From Treponemataceae bacterium (lineage in GTDB: Bacteria; Spirochaetota; Spirochaetia; Treponematales; Treponemataceae), in the NCBI GenBank assembly GCA_024685655.1, contig JAIKVO010000160.1, positions 1-61,469 of the forward strand: a stretch of DNA of 61,469 bases. The letters run 5' to 3'. The notes beneath the pieces were generated by a model. The model did no database searches, was not told the DNA's origin, and saw only the letters and a program-made list of their open reading frames with translations. Position 1 is the stretch's first letter. Every line of letters starts with the position of its first letter. Position numbers and translations under genes: made by a program. Below, one piece after another: positions 49,344 to 57,333 of this stretch.

Positions 49344-49361
49344 TGCCGCAACATTGCGGCA
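49344..49361. repeat. Palindrome TGCCGCAACATTGCGGCA, 30 nt upstream of the 776-aa start
   Basis: Perfect 8-bp arms with a 2-nt centre. Confidence 0.9.
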
Positions 49362-49378
49362 ATTTATATATCCGCGGT

Positions 49379-50743
49379 TTATCCGCGCTCATGTTCCGTG
49401 TTATGGTTCTTCTTGTTCAGCTGTTCCTTGAGACGCATGTTCTCCATCACGAGGCGGTTGTTCTCATCGCAAAGCTCGTGGTTCGTGTCTATTAAACTGT
49501 CAAGTTGCCTGACCGCGTTTTTGAATCCTTCGAGAACGCCGTTCTTACATTCCCGCTCTTTACCGTTAACTTCAATCTTCATATAATATTTAAGAGGATT
49601 GTTTGACTTTTCTTGTGATTGTGGTAATATATTGTAAGAAGCAATGACAGCTCCCACCTGAGCGTATATGCCGAGAAACTCAGGCGTGTCTCCGTACTGC
49701 GCGATTACCGCGTTTACGGATTCTGTCGCTTCTTTTTTTGTCTGGTTATTGTCATAGCCGGTGATAACATATCTGCCATTCTTGTCTTTTCCTATTACGG
49801 TTTTTATTCCTTTGTTATAAACTGCGAAATGTCCGCTATCCTCTTTAACGGCAGGGGCTTTGTCGATGTTGTCAACGGCGAGGAACAACACTGCGGAAGT
49901 TTCTTTCTTTGCCAGTTCCTCGTCCATTTGGATTTTCTTGTTTGTTACACGTTCCCGAATTCGATGGTCAATGAGATGGACAAGCCCTTCGTTCAATCCT
50001 CCGCGCTTAACACGTACATCTCCGTCCAATGTCGGATTCTTCCGGGTTATGACTTCACCGTTCTCAAGGATATCAGCAAGGTCAGACATAAGTTCTTTGT
50101 CTTTTTGAAGGTTGTGTTTAAATTTCTGATGATTAAGAAGAGATGATTTAGTGAGTAGAGTTTGATTCTCTGTATGAAGAATATCAAGTGGGAAATTAAC
50201 GCCTGTACGATTGCACCAGGCTTCTATTTTTCTGTCGTCAACATAACCGCAAAGACCGTCATTTGCCCATTTTTTAATTAAATCTGTACCGGAATTTACG
50301 ATAAAATTTATGCCATGACCTGAACGAATGTCTTGAATTTCTGAATTTATGTCTAAAACAATGCCAATCGGATTATTGTCTTTGAATATGTCGGTAAGTA
50401 CAAGCTTCGAATCAGATTTATTTTTTGAGGCTGCTTTCTCAAAATCAAAAACAAGGACAGGATTATACAGATTGAAAAGTGAATCCGATATTTCATCATA
50501 ATTGAGACCGTGGGTTTCTATGATTTTCTGAACGATAGAGACTGGCATTGTAACTTCAGTTAATTTGTTTCCAGTCTCTTGAAGGACTATAGGAGTCTTG
50601 CCTATTACGAAAAGGTCATTCGATGGATGAATACCTTTATTAATATATTTCTTAAGCGCAATGTTGAATTCCTGCGTATAATTATACCATTCCTCGGTCA
50701 AAGGCTCTACAAAGAAATCTCCTATGTTTTCTGTATTTTTCAT
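49379..50743 (-). CDS. MuF-C-like domain protein with the shared C-terminal coiled-coil module
   Basis: IGKTPIVLQETGNKLTEVTMPVSIVQKIIETHGLNYDEISDSLFNLYNPVLVFDF...SKLVLTDIFKDNNPIGIVLDI; tail IEVNGKERECKNGVLEGFKNAVRQLDSLIDTNHELCDENNRL. Confidence 0.6.
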   Translation of the reverse strand: MKNTENIGDFFVEPLTEEWYNYTQEFNIALKKYINKGIHPSNDLFVIGKTPIVLQETGNKLTEVTMPVSIVQKIIETHGLNYDEISDSLFNLYNPVLVFDFEKAASKNKSDSKLVLTDIFKDNNPIGIVLDINSEIQDIRSGHGINFIVNSGTDLIKKWANDGLCGYVDDRKIEAWCNRTGVNFPLDILHTENQTLLTKSSLLNHQKFKHNLQKDKELMSDLADILENGEVITRKNPTLDGDVRVKRGGLNEGLVHLIDHRIRERVTNKKIQMDEELAKKETSAVLFLAVDNIDKAPAVKEDSGHFAVYNKGIKTVIGKDKNGRYVITGYDNNQTKKEATESVNAVIAQYGDTPEFLGIYAQVGAVIASYNILPQSQEKSNNPLKYYMKIEVNGKERECKNGVLEGFKNAVRQLDSLIDTNHELCDENNRLVMENMRLKEQLNKKNHNTEHERG

Positions 50744-50783
50744 AAATATAATTCTCTAAAAAGCTGTGAATAGATTGAAAAAA

Positions 50784-50841
50784 AGCTGCCCGGATGCATT
50801 TTCCCGGAGGAGTCGGAAAATCCCCGGACAGCCGACCTGAA
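50784..50841 (-). terminator. Terminator downstream of the 298-aa gene
   Basis: Minus strand GGCTGTCCGG...CCGGGCAGCTTTTTTTC with nested GGAAAAT-type hairpin. Confidence 0.6.
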
Positions 50842-50859
50842 TCAATATCAATAAATAAG

Positions 50860-51705
50860 CTAGAATATTTCTGCCATACTTCTGTCTACGCGCCTGTCCT
50901 TCTTCTCAGGCTTCTTCTGCTCGACCTTGTTCTCCTGCTCCTTCTGCTTCGGAGAAAGGTCGATGTTGTTAGCCTTGGCGACTTCCTTGACCATATCGAC
51001 GCTCTTTTTGTCGCACTCGAAAAGGTAATCATGGAGAGGGCTTCCCTTCTCCTTGAAACGGTCGTGCTTGAACTGTTTGTCGCAGATCTCAGTCATTTTC
51101 TGCTTGAAAGCGTCCGTGACTTCCTGGGAGACTTTGACAGTAAGACCGCTCTTGGCGGCGGCGAGGTATGCTGGGAGATAATCGTCAGCTTTTGTAACCT
51201 CGATGATGATGCCCTCAAGCTTCTTCTTATCCTTGAGATGATTTTTCTCGGCGTATGCTGCTACTTTGTCTGGATGCTCGGACTGGTCGGCGAAGTACAG
51301 GGTTGATGTTGATATCTGCGTCTTGCCCTGCTCGTCCTTCTCGGCTTTCGCGAAATTGTACATGATTCCTTTCTCGCCCTGCTTCCTCTGCGTTCCAGCA
51401 GCCTTCATGTTCCATGCGTCGGAGACGACGTTGCTCTCGAATCCTCTCTCTGCTTTCATAATCTGGGCTGGAATAAGCGTCTGGGCAGGAAGAATGTAGC
51501 CTGTACGTGCGTTATAGATTGACTCCGGCGCGAGTACGCCGTCTTTCGGAAGAAGCGGGGAGGAAACGTTCTCTAAAGTTTCCTTGATGATTTTAGCGTT
51601 GTGATAAGGTATCACATTGCCGCTAAAATTTTTTGATGATGGTCTTACGTCGGCGGTTGTTGACTGGATTTCAGTGGTTTCTGATGACTTGATTTCTTCT
51701 GGCAT
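50860..51705 (-). CDS. Uncharacterised element protein, Lys/Glu-rich C-terminus
   Basis: Likely start MPEEIKSSETTE after RBS AAGGAG. Confidence 0.55.
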   Translation of the reverse strand: MPEEIKSSETTEIQSTTADVRPSSKNFSGNVIPYHNAKIIKETLENVSSPLLPKDGVLAPESIYNARTGYILPAQTLIPAQIMKAERGFESNVVSDAWNMKAAGTQRKQGEKGIMYNFAKAEKDEQGKTQISTSTLYFADQSEHPDKVAAYAEKNHLKDKKKLEGIIIEVTKADDYLPAYLAAAKSGLTVKVSQEVTDAFKQKMTEICDKQFKHDRFKEKGSPLHDYLFECDKKSVDMVKEVAKANNIDLSPKQKEQENKVEQKKPEKKDRRVDRSMAEIF

Positions 51706-51839
51706 TGTATTGCTCCTTGAATTACCTGGACACAAGCTCAAGAAAACACAGCTCAAAGAACGTAGGAGTGCTGTCCTTCGCTGGTGCTTTCCAGTAATAA
51801 TTTCCGCTCCGTACGGAGAGGATTAAAAGGCAACGGATA

Positions 51840-51935
51840 TATTATTTTATTATTAATATTCGTTGTCTTAATATTAATAATAAGGTATTATTATAATAAT
51901 TGCAACATAAATATTAATAAATAAAAACAAAATCT
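51840..51935. other. Very AT-rich divergent intergenic segment with repeated ATTAATATT-type motifs
   Basis: attattttattattaatattcgttgtcttaatattaataataaggtattattataataattgcaacataaatattaataaataaa, between divergent ORFs. Confidence 0.7.
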
Positions 51936-51944
51936 TTTTTTTTC

Positions 51945-52463
51945 ATGGGAGAGTACAGGATGCCGGAGCAGCAGTCGGTGAGCGTGGTTCAGCCGTATAA
52001 CGCGGAGTCTTCATACAAGATTTATTCGATGGGTTATCATCCTGAGCGGCCTGTATGGATCGGAGATGACAGGGAATATATCTGTTTCTCTTACCCTTGT
52101 GAGAGTGTCTTCTGCCTTTTCTACGAATATCACAGCGTATCAAGGCCGGTAAGACGCGCGTATATAGTCACGGCCAGGAATTGCGGTGGTAACGAACATA
52201 TAGAATTATGGAACATAACGCTTCCGGGAGTAAGAACTCCTGTACGGTGTCTGGCTGCTTTAATCGGTCATGGGTTTGACAATCTGCGCCGTGGGGTGAA
52301 ATACCTCAGTGAGAAAGACGGAAGGTGTTTCCTTCTCCCGGATTTGTTCTGGTACAGGTTCGCGGCTTTGGCTGAGTATGAAGGCAAAGAAAAAAGGAGA
52401 AGGACTCTCTGCCGGAGGGATGTTGACGAGTTCTGCATACGTTATACAGGGGGGACGGAGTGA
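51945..52463 (+). CDS. Hypothetical protein
   Basis: 172-aa ORF abutting the PilZ gene; opposite strand to the polyvalent operon. Confidence 0.45.
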   Translation: MGEYRMPEQQSVSVVQPYNAESSYKIYSMGYHPERPVWIGDDREYICFSYPCESVFCLFYEYHSVSRPVRRAYIVTARNCGGNEHIELWNITLPGVRTPVRCLAALIGHGFDNLRRGVKYLSEKDGRCFLLPDLFWYRFAALAEYEGKEKRRRTLCRRDVDEFCIRYTGGTE

Positions 52464-53140
52464 AAGTGACAAAAGAAATGACTGACAGGCTCGGCATAAG
52501 GTCTATGACATTGCGTACGGAAGAGGGCGATGCCGCCTGCTGCCTCGTAAGGATAAAGGAAGGGCTGTGGTACATCAGGCACACGCCTTCGCTGATTGCG
52601 GACATGAGCGGTAGTAAATGTCCGTTTGTCATAGGAACGTCCGTGGATTCCTTGGACGGAACGGTAGTCGTCAGGGGTCAGGACGGAGACACTCTCATAA
52701 CGGAGCCGCCGGCCGGCGGAGAGGAAATGGGGGTGATAGTAAGCCGTCTTTCACAATACGAGAGGAACGAGGAGTTCGAGAGACGGCATGAGCTGCGTGT
52801 AAAGATCGGAATTGAGGGTGCATCTGATTTCGGTCTTGCGGGACCTGAGCAGTATGTGCTTACGGAGCCCGGGGAGCTTCCTTGCGTAATAGTGGACGCT
52901 TCGGTGCACGGAGTCCAGCTTCTCATGGAGAGCTGCCGTGCCCTAGCCTCTTCCCCGATACTAAAGCTAAAGGTGTCGTTCTCGTGCCCGTCGGACGAGA
53001 TAATCATGAGCCTTAACAAAGTGTACGCGCACGGAAAGGAAGCGGGCGGAAAGGTCTGGTCTTATGTATCATGCCAGATACTTGAGCCGGTGCACTTCGT
53101 GTGGCGTGAGCGCGTGCTCGCAATGTTGCGGACTGGTTGA
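52460..53140 (+). CDS. PilZ-domain-like protein (putative c-di-GMP receptor)
   Basis: RxxxR in ERRHELRVKIGIEG and DxSxxG in CVIVDASVHGVQLLME, in the correct PilZ order; likely GTG/ATG start at or near 52460. Confidence 0.65.
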   Translation: MKVTKEMTDRLGIRSMTLRTEEGDAACCLVRIKEGLWYIRHTPSLIADMSGSKCPFVIGTSVDSLDGTVVVRGQDGDTLITEPPAGGEEMGVIVSRLSQYERNEEFERRHELRVKIGIEGASDFGLAGPEQYVLTEPGELPCVIVDASVHGVQLLMESCRALASSPILKLKVSFSCPSDEIIMSLNKVYAHGKEAGGKVWSYVSCQILEPVHFVWRERVLAMLRTG

Positions 53141-53154
53141 ATTTACGTTATAAT
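53119..53154 (+). promoter_or_regulatory. Promoter-like TTGCGG-N16-TATAAT overlapping a CGCAATGTTGCG palindrome
   Basis: Palindrome 53119-53130, TATAAT 53149-53154, ATG at 53162. Confidence 0.4.
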
Positions 53155-53161
53155 ATACCGT

Positions 53162-53938
53162 ATGGAAAAGAAAGAGCAGCCGGATCCGAATGGGGATAAT
53201 GGCGAGAGAATGACATACGCGAGAAAAAGGCTTCTTGAAATCATAAGGAAGAGGAACCTGCGAGATTTCTGCGAGAGGAACGGGCTTTCAAACATAACGT
53301 ATTACAACCTTGCGTACGGTAAAATCCGTCCTACGTACAGGGTCATGTCAGAGTCATGCAACGTAATCCCGGTAATCGAGTGGCTTTTCTATACCGACGA
53401 GGAGCTTCCGTACGAGCCTGTGATTGTTCCTGTATGGAAAGGAACAGCTGATGGGAGCCTTTTATTCCAGAAACATTACGATGAATACATTCAGATACTG
53501 GAAAAATTCGGTATTGGCGAAAGCTCCGCGTTGAAGATTTTCGACAGCAGGAAAAACAATCCTGCTCCTGAGATTCTGCGGAGCGTATGCGAGATAGCGA
53601 ATCCGGTGGATTTTTTCCGGGATACGGAGGGAAAGTCGGAACCGGTTCAGAATTGCCAGGCGAAACGCGGCGATATCGTGATACTGGACGGAGAGCTTTA
53701 TTTCATAATCAGCATAAGAAAAAAAGAAGGATTATGTGCTTACATCGCTCCTGTGAGGAAAAAGGATTACGAAGACGGTATAAAGCTTGAGCGGACAAAG
53801 ACGAACGGAGTCGTCATACCGGAGATTGCCATGCATAAACTGTCGAAAAACCAGCAGGACGGCTACATTTATGTAGAGAGCTGTCCTGAAGATGTAACGG
53901 AAAAAGTGCTGAACATGTTCCGGCGGATAGTTCGGTAA
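53162..53938 (+). CDS. HTH regulator-like protein with a possible PemK/MazF- or S24-like beta C-terminal half
   Basis: LLEIIRKRNLRDFCERNGLSNITYYNLAYGKIRPTYRVM HTH-like; AKRGDIVILDGELYFIISIRKKEGLCAYIAPVRKKD...VVIPEIAMHKLSKNQQDGYIYVESCPEDVTEKVLNMFRRIV. Confidence 0.45.
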   Translation: MEKKEQPDPNGDNGERMTYARKRLLEIIRKRNLRDFCERNGLSNITYYNLAYGKIRPTYRVMSESCNVIPVIEWLFYTDEELPYEPVIVPVWKGTADGSLLFQKHYDEYIQILEKFGIGESSALKIFDSRKNNPAPEILRSVCEIANPVDFFRDTEGKSEPVQNCQAKRGDIVILDGELYFIISIRKKEGLCAYIAPVRKKDYEDGIKLERTKTNGVVIPEIAMHKLSKNQQDGYIYVESCPEDVTEKVLNMFRRIVR

Positions 53939-53983
53939 GTTATCCGGGCGGAAAAAGCCCGGACAAAATATAATGTAAAGGAG

Positions 53984-54538
53984 ATGAATATGAGAATGTT
54001 GAGGAAAGCGGTATTGACCGCAGTTGTCATGCTGCTGGTGGCAGCCGGAGTGTATGCAGAGAGCTACGCAGGATTCGAGGTGAAGGAAGGTTTAGGCGGT
54101 ACTAAAGTAATAGTTTTGAGGCTTTCTGAAGACTATTCGGATCCAACAGCAGGAAAGTACGAGGTAGAGTTTCCTGTTGAATATTACAAAGATTTGGAAA
54201 ATGAGTTAAAAATTATTGATAATTACATGAGTATGAATGAAGAAATTGTTCGTACATCCTTTGGTGATTCCGAGATGATTGAATTAATGACAAAATGTGA
54301 TGAAATATTAAAAGCGAAGAAAAACTATCTAACCGAAAATAATAATATAGCAATTTCATTTATGAAAAATGTTGAAAATGCTATGAATGGTTCAATTAAT
54401 TGTCTAATGATGATAAAAAGAGGTGCTACTTTTTTAATGATTGGAAATGCACTTACAAAAAATGAGAAAAATGTATTCTGTTCTATAATGGAAGCATTCC
54501 CTGCTATAGAATTCAAGAATCTCGGCTTAAAACTGTAA
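53984..54538 (+). CDS. Small exported protein
   Basis: Signal peptide MRMLRKAVLTAVVMLLVAAGVYAES; RBS AAGGAG. Confidence 0.6.
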   Translation: MNMRMLRKAVLTAVVMLLVAAGVYAESYAGFEVKEGLGGTKVIVLRLSEDYSDPTAGKYEVEFPVEYYKDLENELKIIDNYMSMNEEIVRTSFGDSEMIELMTKCDEILKAKKNYLTENNNIAISFMKNVENAMNGSINCLMMIKRGATFLMIGNALTKNEKNVFCSIMEAFPAIEFKNLGLKL

Positions 54539-54547
54539 TGCTAAACT

Positions 54548-54572
54548 CACGGGTCAAAATTCCTGACCCGTG
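54548..54572. repeat. Intergenic CACGGGTCA-AAATTCC-TGACCCGTG palindrome
   Basis: Perfect 9-bp arms, 7-nt centre, between the 184-aa ORF and the first kinase module. Confidence 0.9.
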
Positions 54573-54618
54573 TAGTAGCGTATATAATAATAAAATTTAA
54601 TGAAAGGAGTCGGAAAAG

Positions 54619-54906
54619 ATGAAACATACGGAAAGCTACATCGATAACACAATAGAGACTCCTGAAAACATTCCAAAGAATATAAAGGCACTCCTGCAAG
54701 AGCTTCATAAGTGGGACGAATCTGGGCAGGAAGGAGCCGATGTTTTTTATTATGACCGCCTTGATGACCTGTGGGTCAATGCAAAAAACGCTGTTGCCGC
54801 CGGAGTGATGTCAAAGAAAGACTGGAAGACTATCGAGCAGAAATACTGGATTCATGCCGACATCGTTATGCAAAAGGAAGATAACAATGAAAATATACGA
54901 ACTTGA
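54619..54906 (+). CDS. Small partner protein of a HipA/CtkA-like kinase
   Basis: Overlaps the kinase start (ATG 54887); similar to the 76-aa ORF before the other CtkA-like kinase. Confidence 0.55.
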   Translation: MKHTESYIDNTIETPENIPKNIKALLQELHKWDESGQEGADVFYYDRLDDLWVNAKNAVAAGVMSKKDWKTIEQKYWIHADIVMQKEDNNENIRT

Positions 54907-55900
54907 TGAATATCCCTTAAGCGACAGAAACGGTACTTACGGAGGAAATTCCGGAGATAAGGAAAGTATACTGATTAACGGTGAGTACTGGCTTGTAAAG
55001 TATCCAAAAAAAGCTTCAAAGCTGCATGATGTCAAAGAAATGTCGTACACTTCTACACCGGAATCAGAATATCTTGGTAGCCATGTATATGAAATCCTGG
55101 GATTTCCTGTACATAAAACAATTCTTGGCATAAGGAATGATAGTACAGTCGTAGCCTGTAAAGATCTCTGCGACGAGAACCACAGGCTTATTGAGTTCCG
55201 GCAGCTTAAAAATACGTACAACAAGATATTGAACGAGAAACTTGACACGAGCTTGTCGTCAACCGGCAGCGACCATTTCGTATGCCTTGATGAGATTCTC
55301 GTTCATCTTGATTACAATCCGTCATTAAAGGACATTCCAGGTATAAAGGAAAGATTCTGGGATTGCGTGATTATAGACGGTTTGATAAACAACAATGACA
55401 GGAACAACGGAAATTGGGGAATTCTGAGAGGTCCCGACGGAGACAGTCTGGCTCCGATATTTGATAACGGAGCGTCTTTCTCTCCGAACGTTGCTGAATC
55501 AAAAATAACAAATAAGCTTTACAATCATGAAGTACTCCGGCAGTCCGCTCTTAACGGAATAACAGCATACAGTCTTAACGGGGAGAATAACGCTCTTTTC
55601 AGGGATTTGATAAAAATTAATAATCCTGAATTAAAAAAAGCAATTATCAGAAACGTTCCGTTGATAAAGAATAATATGCAAAAGATATCGGACATGATAG
55701 ATGAAATCCCCGGAAAATACCGGGAAAAGAGTTTAATGTCCGAAGACAGGAAAGCAGAATATAAAAAGGAAATAAGTATAAGAATAGATGAAATACTGCT
55801 TCCGGCTTATGAAAAAATCTTAGAAAAAGAACAAGAAAAAACAAGACGTAATTTATCAAGGAATCAACGTCTGAATGAAAGTATTTCATTAGGTGATTAA
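54887..55900 (+). CDS. HipA/CtkA-like Ser/Thr kinase
   Basis: SEYLGSHVYEILGFPVHKT, VVACKDL, catalytic-type NNDRNNGNWG, metal-site-type APIFDNGASF. Confidence 0.8.
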   Translation: MKIYELDEYPLSDRNGTYGGNSGDKESILINGEYWLVKYPKKASKLHDVKEMSYTSTPESEYLGSHVYEILGFPVHKTILGIRNDSTVVACKDLCDENHRLIEFRQLKNTYNKILNEKLDTSLSSTGSDHFVCLDEILVHLDYNPSLKDIPGIKERFWDCVIIDGLINNNDRNNGNWGILRGPDGDSLAPIFDNGASFSPNVAESKITNKLYNHEVLRQSALNGITAYSLNGENNALFRDLIKINNPELKKAIIRNVPLIKNNMQKISDMIDEIPGKYREKSLMSEDRKAEYKKEISIRIDEILLPAYEKILEKEQEKTRRNLSRNQRLNESISLGD

Positions 55901-55902
55901 AC

Positions 55903-55966
55903 TTGACTTTTTGCATGGATATGATACAAGAATAATTAAGATTTTTCCTGTATAGCATTTCCTGCA
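55903..55966 (+). repeat. Leader repeat copy 1 (TTGACTTTTTGCATGGATATGATAC...AGAATAATTAAG..TTTTCCTG.ATA.CATTT)
   Basis: Near-identical blocks also at 58637-58659 and 58702-58744. Confidence 0.75.
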
Positions 55967-56017
55967 ATGTCATTGCCGGACGATTCAATATACATGCAAT
56001 AATCAAGAAGGAATTAT

Positions 56018-57331
56018 ATGACATACCTAAAGCTGGAAAACAAGACGGTATTAAAATTCGAAATATCAAATCGTCATTATGAAATAACGGCTCCGGAATT
56101 GCTGCCCTTTCCATTGCGTGATACCATTACGGACACGACTAAAGAGAAAAAAGAAGACATGTCAGAAATTTGGTTCAGGAATCAGGAAGCCCTTTCGAAT
56201 TTCTTCTATAACCGAAGCCTGAGCGTAAAGCGGGAAAACGCAAAATATATAATGAACCAGCTCGGAATAAAACAGAACAATGACTTTGAGAGCCGCTACA
56301 AAGCGATGATGCTCTGCAAGGCATTGTCGGTAGCAGATAACTACTGGATAACGGATGATGAGTCTGAGAGCTGGGAGGACGTAAACCTTGCGAGCAACCC
56401 GCTACATGAAACCCTGCAGCAGATAGCACTGTTCGGTCGTTCTCTTACGATAGAAGGAAAGCTGCATACGCCCGAAATCACAGGACAGGGAGCCTATGCA
56501 AAAGCGTGGTACAGGGAGGACGGAAAACTGTTTCTGTACAAAGCGAATTCCCTTGGGGGAAATGAATCGGAGAGAGAAGTCCTTGCAAGCAGGGTCCTGG
56601 ACTGCTTCAACGTTCCGCACGTCAAATATGACCTGACGGAAAAGGAAGGCAGAACAGTATGCAGGTGTGAGAATATGAATTTCCTGAACACCAGCATAGT
56701 GGATTCGATAGAATATGATATATGGTGCTCAAGGAAAGGACTGGATTATTTTGAGGAAGCGAAAAAAATAGACTCTGAAATGTTTTATAAAACAATCGTG
56801 GTTGATTACCTTATAGCAAACAGCGACCGGCACGGCGGTAACTGGGGTTTCTACATGAATAACCAGACAGGAAAACTGGTTTGTATGCACCCTCTTTTCG
56901 ACCACAACAACGCATTCGACGAGGCTTTCATGAAAGACCCGGAAGGCGGAATATGCCAGCTTATACCGGGAAAGACACAAAGACAGGCAGCTTTATATGC
57001 AGTTAAACAATGCGATTTCCGCTGTACGAAGATGATAAAGAAAGATATATTCATTGACGAGCTGACATACAGCACGTTCATGAAACGTGCCTGCGAACTG
57101 GGATTGTACCAGAAGCAAGAGCTGAGCATATTCGATAAGCTGTGCCGTCCGGAAAAACAGCCTTATATGCCGAATGAGATTAAAACGGACAATACATACG
57201 AGTATTGGGAGAAAGCAAGAAAAGGTCTCGCGCCAGAATCACCAGACGGAGATGTCGCCGTAACTGTCGTAGATAAGGCTGTCAAAACTGCACGGCACCG
57301 AAAATCAAGGGATATGGATTGGGAAAGATAA
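56018..57331 (+). CDS. HipA-like kinase
   Basis: LSVADNYWITDDESESWEDVNL, GQGAYAKAWYREDGKLFLYKANSLGGNESEREVLASRVLDCFNVPHV, NSDRHGGNWG, HPLFDHNNAF; ends DWER. Confidence 0.8.
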   Translation: MTYLKLENKTVLKFEISNRHYEITAPELLPFPLRDTITDTTKEKKEDMSEIWFRNQEALSNFFYNRSLSVKRENAKYIMNQLGIKQNNDFESRYKAMMLCKALSVADNYWITDDESESWEDVNLASNPLHETLQQIALFGRSLTIEGKLHTPEITGQGAYAKAWYREDGKLFLYKANSLGGNESEREVLASRVLDCFNVPHVKYDLTEKEGRTVCRCENMNFLNTSIVDSIEYDIWCSRKGLDYFEEAKKIDSEMFYKTIVVDYLIANSDRHGGNWGFYMNNQTGKLVCMHPLFDHNNAFDEAFMKDPEGGICQLIPGKTQRQAALYAVKQCDFRCTKMIKKDIFIDELTYSTFMKRACELGLYQKQELSIFDKLCRPEKQPYMPNEIKTDNTYEYWEKARKGLAPESPDGDVAVTVVDKAVKTARHRKSRDMDWER

Positions 57332-57333
57332 GT

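Noticed and set aside
50860-51705. ArdC-type antirestriction protein
   Set aside because: Only vague resemblance by eye (start region and Lys/Glu-rich tail); no diagnostic motif such as HExxH, so left as uncharacterised.
53941-53965. Intrinsic terminator TCCGGGC-ggaaaaa-GCCCGGA
   Set aside because: Good hairpin but followed by ACAAAATATAATG rather than a U-tract; function uncertain.
55903-55925. Classical sigma70 promoter made of TTGACT and TATGAT
   Set aside because: The spacing is only ~11 nt in both copies; conserved, but not a standard -35/-10 pair.
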